Under the pieces are notes generated by a model. That model ran no database searches, was not told the DNA's origin, and saw only the letters and a list, made by a program, of their open reading frames with translations. A program made the position numbers and the translations under genes. From positions 7,388,001 to 7,452,000 of the forward strand of contig CP114500.1 of the NCBI GenBank assembly GCA_027186245.1: a DNA stretch of 64,000 bases, written 5' to 3'. This document shows, one piece after another, positions 55,469 through 64,000 of the stretch (its first letter is position 1; every line of letters begins with the position of its first letter). This DNA comes from Coriaria nepalensis. Lineage: Eukaryota > Streptophyta > Magnoliopsida > Cucurbitales > Coriariaceae.

Positions 55469-58400
55469 ATGAAATAAAATTTACTTGTGATACACGAGCT
55501 GCACATGCTGCTGCTTTGCTATAGTCCTTCTCAGCGAATGCACAGGCCAGAATAGCCTACTCACAATTTTATAGTGAGACAAAAGTTAGAAGATGAATTA
55601 GTCTTTGAAATGAAGTAATTAACTGATTGGTTAGTTAGTTAGTTACCTGACCAGCAACGGCTAAACCGTCGGCGAGAAGGGAAGAAGTCAACCAGACTTG
55701 CAAGCAAACTTGGAAAGCAGCCATGGGAATTGACCCTAATCTTGCGGCAAGTGATGCTGCAATCGTCACGCAAAATGTCACGGCCAAAACCCTAGCAAAC
55801 AACAGGAATGCTGCCACACAAGACAAGACAAGACAAGACAAAAAGAACACACACAAATGTTGTCAGATATTCATTAACAATAACACTAATTGAATTGAAG
55901 TTATATATATATACAATCATATACCGTTTTTAAGGAAGCGGCCAATCTGCAACTGTTTAAGGCTTGGAGGCACGATATCAAGTCGTTGCAGCAATGTGAA
56001 GAAAAGAATGGAACACATTAGGTACCTACAAGAAAACTCTCCATCAGAACTCCTCAGCTAACCATGCTAGAGCAAGTCCTGTATCGATTACGAGATGATC
56101 ACTTACTGTGAAAGAGCATGTGAAATGGCTGCACCACTGACCCCCAATTTGCAAGTGAATATAAGAATTGGGTCCAAAACGATGTTTGCTAGATCTCCCA
56201 CAACTCCATAATTGATAAGAATTCGATTAGCTAATTAACAGTTATGAGTAAATATTGCAAAATTAACTGATGAATTTATTTATTAATTCGTACCGGTGGC
56301 GAATAATGGAGTTTTTGTATCCTTAAATCCTCGAAAGACACCATTCATGGCTAAAGAAAGAAGAACTGCAGGACTACCAAGTGCTCTCAATGATAAATAC
56401 TTAAGTGCTGGTTCCATCATAGGGGAGTCCTACATATTAAACATCATCATTAAAAAACAAAAAGAGTGATGAGATTACTAATAATTTAGTTAATCAGATC
56501 TTAGTTTATATATATATATATATATATACATATGTATGCATATAATTAGACTCACATTTTTGACACCCATAAAGTTCAAGAATGTTTTTCCTCCGAGAAT
56601 AAGGAAAATAGCTTGAAGAACACCAAGCATTCCACCCACCACCAATGCAGTTGATGCTGTCGCAATCTTTTTCTTAACCCTTTTGGGTTTGATCACTTTA
56701 CCTCCCACTTTACCTGCACACAGTTTTTTCAATTATAAGAACTACTAATTAATAATTACCAGTTCTAGTTAACTAATTGATTAATCGATTAACAAGTTTG
56801 ATGATTACCATCTTTAGGTTTTGTGATTTCATTACTATTGTTGTCTTTGGTCTTAGCATGGATTGTCTCATTCATTTCGACAACGGAAGAGCCATTTTCG
56901 ATGTCATCAACATCAAGATCTTCCTGAGTAGTAGAACTATGATTCGGGGTTCCTTTTGTAGAGCCCGCCTTGACAGATTTCTCTGCTGCTTTGCGCTCTT
57001 CAGCTTTTCTACTCGTGTCCTCTTCAGCAACGAGAGATGTTGCGACGCTCACGACGGGGAAAACGGTGATCCTTGAAACTTGGTTGAATATAGCGACAGA
57101 AACTCCGACTGCCGCTATATCCACCGGACCTACACACAAATAATCAACAGGTGACCTATATATTAAGATTACGGCTTCAAACAATTATATTTAAAAAACT
57201 GAAAATTTTGAAATTCCTATGTTGGGAAAATTCGCTGTAAAAAATTCTGAAAATGTAATGTTGGTTAATGCTCAAGGTCGGGCATATTTAACTTTCAATA
57301 ATATATTGGCAAGGATGGAATTAAAAGTTAAAGTGACTTTTATATTATAAAATAAATTAAAATAATACATGCTAATAAAATTTGATCTAATTTTTACGTA
57401 GATGAAATAATTAAAATTAATATATGTTATACTTATTTTCAATATATCTACTAACAAGCGGACTAAACTAAAGCTAAAATGATGAAATTAAAAGCAACAG
57501 ATTTAATCTATAGAAATAAATTAAATTTAAATTAGCTTTACTTCCGAAGAATAGATTTCGTCTTATATTCCCTTGTTTCGGCCAAAATCCTTCATTTTCC
57601 TTCTCCAATTTCGGTTATCCTTTTATATAGGCCAAAAAAGGGGATAAAAATGTCATTTTTCAGAACTTTTTGGATAATATATGTGTTTGACTAATTTTGA
57701 CCTTCAAAAATATCATTTTTTGGTCACTTTATGATATTAGCCAAAATTCATCTTTTGATTACTAATTTTGGCCGAACTTGATGGTTGATAGGAATGAATT
57801 AATCTTTTCTTCAGACAGTTAAGGTCCTTGTGCCCTTGATTTATGGTCATCTATTTATCACTCTATCAATTTTTGTGATATTTTATATTTTTTTTGAAGT
57901 AAAACAACTCCTAACTCGAATTTGACCGGGTTAAATGATTTTCGGTTGATTAAAATTAATTACTCTATGATTAAAACTAGTGTTTAACCGGTCACATTAA
58001 TTATATGATATTAATTAGTCGACTTAATTATTATTAATCGACTTATATTTATTTCAAATTTTGAGTCAATCATATTTCACCATGTGTCCGGAAAATTCTA
58101 GCATCAATACCTAGGTAACTGAATATCTAATGACCATAACCAAACAAAATTTTAAAATGTCAAACCAAATGCGTTGCAACGAGTTAAAAAGACATACCGA
58201 GATGGCCGAGGAAGGCCGTGTCGATGAGAGAAGCAACAGGATCAGCAGCTAGAGCAAGAGCAGCAGGAAGTGCTATTGCTATGATCTCCCGGCCAAGTGA
58301 ATCCAATGAGAATAGTCCTCTGCAAATATTGAGCACAAAACATCACCATTTTATTATATCAAATTTATTAAAAATTAAGAAAAACAAAAATCACCAAAAC

Positions 58401-58533
58401 TAATTATCAAGTATATGTTGTAGTAATAAATGTACCTCAAGTCTCTTAAGAAAAAGAAGATAGGCAACTTCATGCACGTTCCCTCTTCACGAACATCTTG
58501 ATCTAGTACTTCTACTTCATCCTTCCCAGCCAT
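54699..58533 (-). CDS. MATE transporter, FRD3-like (copy 1)
   Basis: A multidrug-and-toxin-extrusion family transporter of the FRD3 group, whose known members export citrate for iron transport or aluminium tolerance. Thirteen exons: 58436-58533, 58198-58319, 56809-57129, 56556-56713, 56294-56429, 56107-56203, 55925-56025, 55647-55810, 55485-55556, 55283-55399, 55095-55190, 54864-54985 and 54699-54741. They sum to 1647 bases, 548 residues. Family blocks include ALPAALALAADPVASLIDTA, FLGHLGPVDIAAVGVSVAIF, GVFRGFKDTKTPLF, FCVTIAASLAARLGSIPMAA, ADGLAVAGQAILACAFAEKD and ATQPINSFAFVLDGVNFGAS. The long hydrophilic loop after helix 3 (about 106-190, rich in Lys/Glu/Asp) is the hallmark of the citrate-type MATE group. 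The start MAGKDEVEVLDQDVREEGTC is acidic and without a targeting peptide. No break is seen. Confidence 0.92.
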
Positions 58534-60767
58534 GATATCTAGGGCAAAGGGATATGTTATATGTATTATATCTATATCTATCTATATCTATCTATCTATA
58601 TATATATGCATGCAATTGATATGATTGAAATAACGAAGAGAATTGAGTTATAATTGAATGAAACCAACCTTTCTCTTACTAGGATATATGAGATAGATAA
58701 CCCAATGAAAAGTTCTAGATATCAATAGCTATATAACTAATGAGATCGCGGAAGTAGAAGTTGTGTTGCAGAGGGAGGAAGGAAGGGATGAGAATTTATA
58801 GCCAAGATCATCAATACACAGAAAACAGATCATTATTATTATATTTTTAATTTAATTTATATATATATTAAGTGGGTTAAAGCATGATCATGAGTAGTAA
58901 TATTGTAATTATATATAGGGTGTCGCCGTAATCAAGGACACGACAAATGTACAGCAAAGTACTAGGTTACTGAAAGTAGTATTTTCAACCTCTCGTTTTG
59001 GACTTGAGTCAAGTGAAACATATCATATCAAACATGAAAATTAAGTTTTTTTTTTTTTTTAAAAGATTTTTGCCAAAGAAATTAAGTTAATTAATTATCC
59101 ACGCAGTGCTAAATTGGTTCTTAATTAATAAAAAGCATGAATCATGCATACGTGTAGTTAGTTAACCTTGCATTTTCATGCATGCGTTGTTGTATCAATT
59201 GTTAATTAATATGGTCATTAATTTGTTAATGAATGAATTAGATAACTATCTAACTAAATTTAGGGAACAAACAACAACGCACGAACGTAGTAGAGACAGG
59301 AACTTTCTTTTGAGTAACATTCGGGTAGGTATGCTCGAGAATAAACCGATCATCAATCAACTACTATACATAGTTGTCAGTGTTTGTATATCTGATTATA
59401 TTAGTATATATATATATATAATTATAATTATAATTGATCTTATATAATATAAGAATGCAAATGAATTTTTACTTATTTAGAAATTTGATAAATAATATTA
59501 GCCAGCCCACTTGTAAATTCAGACTGATGGGCGTGATTAAGGCGTAAGCGGGTCAAAATTTGTCATTTCGATACGTACGTACGACAAGTAGTTCGATAAT
59601 ACCTACCTCTCTGAAGACTCTTAAAACCATTTTCGGCCTTTTCGAAGGATATGAAACAAAACAAAAGTGACTAACGCATATTCCATACAAAATTATAATA
59701 AACTTGGATAATTAAAAAAGAGCTAATAAACTTAATGATCATGCAAATTAACTCGTGATCAATCGAGATTTTACGATAAAGATATTTCTAAATCTTAAGT
59801 TAGATTTAATAAAACGTGTGAAAGAGATTTATTAATTATTTTATTTTTATAAAAAAATTATATTTTTTATAAATTTATTTTTAAATTTTAATAACTATAT
59901 ATATATTATTTAAGACTGCGCGAACCTGATCCGACAAAAAGTGGGTCTATCTGTTTGCTTGTTTTAAAGTTAATTCGATTAATTAATTAGTTGGTAATTT
60001 ATCCGACAAAAAATAGTGTTCAAAAACTATGTGGGCCAACTAAAAAGTTTCAGGTTGGTTGATTACAAACTGAATATGGTCCAGTAAAAAGCCCACAAGA
60101 AATTACGGCCTCATTTGCGGGAAAAACAAAAAGGTGATGGTTGTGTTGGGCTCAACCTATTGGACCATAGCGGACAGGAGAGACATCGGCCCGTTATCCT
60201 TCCACTGCTGGGAGGAGGAAGTATTCGGTGTTCTGTGAAGCCAGCCTCACGCGTTGCCCTCCACATTATGAACCTGTTTACCCGGACTTTCGCCCGAGCA
60301 ACCAGACTCACTCTCAACTTGGAATGGGCGGGACCAGATTAAAGTCTCAGCAGGTCCGGCCCAAGGGTACGGGCCAACACTTCCATCACCTTAATGCCTC
60401 CACCTGGATTACAAGCGCACGTAACCACGCTCGGCGACTAGTAATGCATTCAACCACACTTATAAAAGCACATTTTAGCTTCCGTCTTTTCGATGTGGGA
60501 TAGTGGGATAGTGGGATCAGTATTAATTTGGTATGTTAATTAAAAATTAGATAGTAAAAGCAAACAATAAGAGAGATTTATTTGAATTACAAAGGGAGCC
60601 AGCAATCATATTACACTACGATTGATATATGTTCCAATCAAGCAAAACTACATCAAAACTCATAAGAACAATAATATATAACACAGCAAAAAGAAAAAAC
60701 AAATTAAGTTGTGAAATATAGCTGGACATTATTGAATACTAAGCAACGGAGTCCGGTAGTGTAAAGC
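58534..60767. other. Spacer between the two MATE genes, with a GC-rich block
   Basis: A TATC/TA microsatellite (about 58560-58610) sits just upstream of copy 1. Most of the rest is AT-rich. At 60110-60500 a GC-richer block with open frames on both strands ends in CTTATAAAAGCAC and a small GATAGTGG-type duplication (GTGGGATAGTGGGATAGTGGGATC around 60496-60518). It has the look of an inserted element or a solo promoter-like unit, but no family is recognised. Confidence 0.4.
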
Positions 60768-63603
60768 CTACGGCAATAGCAAACCCCTGAGATAGCACCA
60801 AGGTCCGGTTCCGGTCCCCATCCTGTAATACGGAATCGAGAAGTTTGCAATTGTATTGGAAAAAAGGATGAAAAGAAATTAAAGAAATGTTTGAATGAAT
60901 GAAGTACCTCCAAACTCCGACAAATGTACGTAGAGTCATGTAGATAGTTAAAGCAATCCAGATTCCGACAAAGCCATTGCTCTTAGAGAGCAAAAACAGA
61001 GATATAATGCTTGCAATTCCCACCAAAATCTAATTAATGAAAGAAAAAATCATATTTTAGTTAGTGTCTGTTGTATTAATTTGATAATATTGCACATGTT
61101 TTGTCAGAAAAAAATGTACTTACCAGTGAAATGGCAGAGTATGCAAAGTCTGAAGCTCCGAAGTTTACACCATCAAACACAAATGCTAATGAGTTTATTG
61201 GTTGTGTTGCTGCAACAAACTATAATTCACACCAAAAAAAAAAAAAAGGATTAAAAGAAAATGAAAATAGTTATGTCAATTTAAGCTGTCAGTAAAGAAA
61301 ATTATACCGACCGGCATTCCTATGTGGATAAGCTGTTGCACATGAATGTCTCTAGAAAAAACCCCGGCTCCAAAAAACATACCAAATCCGACAAAGACGG
61401 TGAGCCCAACACCCAAAACAAAACCCATCTGACAAACCAAAAACAAGTAGCAACAATGAACATATATGTTGAAGTACTAATGCATCTTCATTATTCTTCA
61501 TTGATTAGCATAATCTTGACTGGTACTGTAAATGATACCTGTAAAACCCGAACCGCAGTTGCAGTTGTTTTGTCGTAGTCTTTCTCAGCAAATGAACTGG
61601 CTAGGATTGCCTAAACGAAAAGAGATTACACAAACAATAATAATATGATCAGAATTAGAAATTGTAATGATTTTATACATTAAATAAAACATGTTCTTCT
61701 CTATAATATATGAATGACATACCTGTCCAGCAACAGCTAAACCATCAGAAAGAAGGGAAGAAGTCATCCAGATCTGTAAGCAAGTTTGGAAAGCAGCCAT
61801 GGGGGTTGGACCGAGCCTTGCAGCCAATGATGCTGCTAATGTTACACAGAATGTCACTGCTACCACTCTAGCTAACAGTAGACTACCTGCCAATTGGTTA
61901 GTTTATTACAATCAGAATCCAAACTCCAGTTTCAATACTTTTACTGTTGAGTTAATTGTAATCAGATCGTTGATATCCTATCAACCATTTTTAAGAAAGC
62001 GGCCGAACTGGAGCTCGCTTAGACTTGGAGGCAAGAGAGAGATCTTCTGCATCAACCTCCACATGAGGACCAGCACAATCAAGTACCTAGGAATTAGTAT
62101 CAGCAAGAATTAACTTATTTGTTTATATGAAACAAATTGAAACAGCTAATAGTCGATTACAAATTATTGTATATATACTACTTACTGTGAAAGAACATGG
62201 GCGATGGCGGCACCTCGGACACCCCAACCACACAAGAAGATAAATATCGGGTCCAAAATAATATTTATTGTATACCCAAAAACTACATTGACATCAACAA
62301 CTTCGAATTTGATTAATTTTTCCCTAATTAACAAATAAGAAAAAATGATTATGTTCGGTTGATATAAAGTTTTGTTACCAATAACGTAAAGAGGAGTTTT
62401 GGTGTCCTTGAAGCCTCTAAAAATCCCTTGAATGGCCAAGGAGAGAAGGACGGCCGGAGCTCCGAGAGACCGTAATACCAAGTACTTTCGAGCCGGGGCT
62501 AGCATGGGTGAACTCTAGCATACATAATTGCACTAATTAAACACAAACATTAATAGGATCAATGGCCTAAGGAATTAGTTCAGTTTTAGATCTCTATACT
62601 TACCTCTTTAACACCCATTAACCATAACAGAAATTTGGCTCCAAATATAAGGAATATTGCTTGTAGAAGACCAAGAATTGAGCCGAAAATTAGTGCTGTG
62701 GATGCTGATGCCATATTCTTCTTCACTTTCTTTCTGTTTTTTGCTATTTTGGTACCATTATCAGTACCATAACAAGCTTTGCTTGTTTCTGTGTTTATCA
62801 TACGTCTTTTAGATGCTACTACATAATGAATCAGTTGAGTATTTGAAACAGTCTAACTAAGTAAAGAAACAGTTATACCTTTTTCCACTGCTTCAAGTGA
62901 AGTGGCCGGACCCTCTGGCAGCGATTGATGATCTCTTGTTTCATTATTTTCTTCATCATCGTGATCATCTGCTTTTGGTTTATCATATAGGATCAAATCT
63001 TCAACTTCACTAGTCTCAGTCGGACCCTTTAGAGCTCCCGAGTTGCTGTTCTGATTATGTTTAGAGGCAGCCACTTTCATGCCGGAAATAGTATCTTCCT
63101 CTGCTACAAAAGATGTCGTGATGCTAACAAGAGGGAATATTGTAATCCTTGAAGCCTGATTGAATATTGCAATCGATACTCCCACGGCAGCAAGTTCCAC
63201 CGGTCCTATCGAAAATACATTCAAATACATAAAATAAATGAATCTTTTTTAGCTGAATTAATTGATTTTTAGGTAGATCATCTAAATTAATGCTTGATTT
63301 CATTACCTAAATGGCCAACAAAAGCAATGTCAATCAGAGAAGCAATAGGATCAGCAGCAACACCTAGAGCAGCAGGGAATGCAATTCCTAAGATCTCTTG
63401 CCCAAGAGTATCCCACTTGAAGACCCGTCTGTAGAAACCAACATTAATTTCTATCTAACACTACCACAAAAACAATGAAGTATGTAAATTAAAATGAGAG
63501 TAGGAGTAGCTTACCTTGCATTTTGGAAGAAAACCGCGACAGGTATCTTCCCGAATCGCACGTTATTTCTCAATTGCGGATCATCGATATTCTCGGAAGT
63601 CAT
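60768..63603 (-). CDS. MATE transporter, FRD3-like (copy 2)
   Basis: The second FRD3-group MATE, same strand and 2.2 kb from copy 1. Thirteen exons: 63515-63603, 63307-63428, 62879-63205, 62604-62818, 62379-62514, 62186-62282, 61986-62086, 61723-61886, 61539-61610, 61312-61428, 61124-61219, 60908-61029 and 60768-60822. Total 1713 bases, 570 residues. Nine of the thirteen exons (122, 136, 97, 101, 164, 72, 117, 96, 122 bases) have exactly the lengths of the matching exons in copy 1, showing tandem duplication; only exons 1, 3, 4 and 13 differ. Blocks such as QASRITIFPLVSITTSFVAE, ADPIASLIDIAFVGHLGP, IQGIFRGFKDTKTPLYV and FVFDGVNFGASDFAYSAISL are closer to FRD3 than copy 1 is. The cytosolic loop is longer (about 105-230). 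Citrate export is the likely role, inferred from the group. Confidence 0.92.
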
Positions 63604-64000
63604 TAATATGATATGTCAATATAATTCGATCAACAAATCTAATTAAGGCAGTATTAGTTTCTTCAACTTTGTTTCTGATGCAATAATAGAGAAGAGGGTT
63701 CGGATAATATCGTCGCCTGAGGAGTTACACTAGCTCGATTGCCGGCCCCTGAGAAAAGAGAAGCAAGTTCGATCAATTGATAGATAGATCGATATACAAA
63801 AGTACAAAACAGCATACATGTATTTAAACTAATAGATCTCTCTAGCTCGAAAAGTTGTGATAGTTAAAACCTCCCCAACTTCTACGATACGACCTTATTC
63901 ATTTGTATAGCATTAGTACAACTAAGATTGTAATTAAAATCACCGCTCCCCTTTATATTATATTTTATGTTTAGTAATTAATTAATTAGATTTTTCTAAA
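63604..64000. promoter_or_regulatory. Upstream region of MATE copy 2
   Basis: The promoter side of copy 2. AT-rich, with a GATAGATAGATCGATA stretch near 63779-63795. No further gene starts before the window ends. Confidence 0.4.

Noticed and set aside
1..64000. tRNA and rRNA genes
   Set aside because: I scanned for T-loop-like GGTTCGAATCC contexts and rRNA-like segments. The few TTCGAAT hits (for example 11046, 11567) have no cloverleaf around them.

Overview
This window is nuclear DNA from a flowering plant, almost certainly a eudicot. Genes are split into many short exons with GT-AG introns (one GC-AG). The gaps between genes are AT-rich and full of microsatellites, tandem repeats and hairpins. 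The proteins are typical plant ones: polyamine oxidase, chloroplast PPR protein, cycloartenol C-24 methyltransferase, DUF642 cell-wall protein, OBERON/TITANIA, CHX exchanger, ARP7 and FRD3-type MATE. No bacterial operon, CRISPR array, tRNA or rRNA gene was seen. I rebuilt exon chains by hand from splice sites and frame. For ten of the eleven intact models the exon lengths sum to a whole number of codons ending at a stop; the eleventh, PAO1, is cut by the window edge. All gene names rest on remembered family sequences, not on a search.

Layout, left to right. 786-2032 (-): first five exons of a PAO1-like polyamine oxidase. 2033-11952: about 10 kb of AT-rich DNA with a diverged satellite-like array (about 2.93-5.36 kb). 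11953-13693 (-): PPR protein like AtPPR2/EMB2750. 14593-14853 (+): a small gene with an in-frame TAG. 15280-18325 (-): SMT1, 13 exons. 20005-21063 (+): RLF-like cytochrome b5 protein, sharing a G-box promoter region with SMT1. 21469-23028 (-): DUF642 protein. 25858-30006 (-): OBE4/TITANIA2-like PHD protein. 31137-31475 (-): a stranded 3' exon of a TWD1/FKBP42-like gene. 31.5-34.6 kb: hairpin-rich DNA. 34683-37391 (+): CHX28-like exchanger. 37813-39101 (-): RPB11. 39972-44788 (+): multi-PHD protein. 45631-47240 (+): acidic protein with a 4 x 30 bp coding repeat followed by a frame break. 47860-50030 (+): ARP7. 50611-51044 (-): three 3' exons of a lysine-rich protein. 51-54.7 kb: mostly non-coding with gene scraps. 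54699-58533 and 60768-63603 (-): two tandem FRD3-like MATE genes.

Several neighbourhoods look ancestral. As I recall, PAO1 and SMT1 are adjacent in Arabidopsis (At5g13700/At5g13710), and CHX28, RPB11 and the PHD gene are consecutive (At3g52080/090/100). Here PAO1 and SMT1 are separated by the 10 kb repeat-rich gap, the PPR gene and the small broken gene.

The genes do not form one pathway. Themes are sterol and polyamine metabolism (SMT1, PAO1), nuclear or chromatin functions (OBE4, RPB11, PHD protein, ARP7) and transport (CHX28, two MATEs). The most unusual items are the in-frame stop in the small gene, the frame break after the perfect coding minisatellite, the ~150 nt foldback hairpin near 33.2 kb, the satellite-like block near 3-5 kb and the tandem MATE pair. 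I found no clear previously undescribed system.
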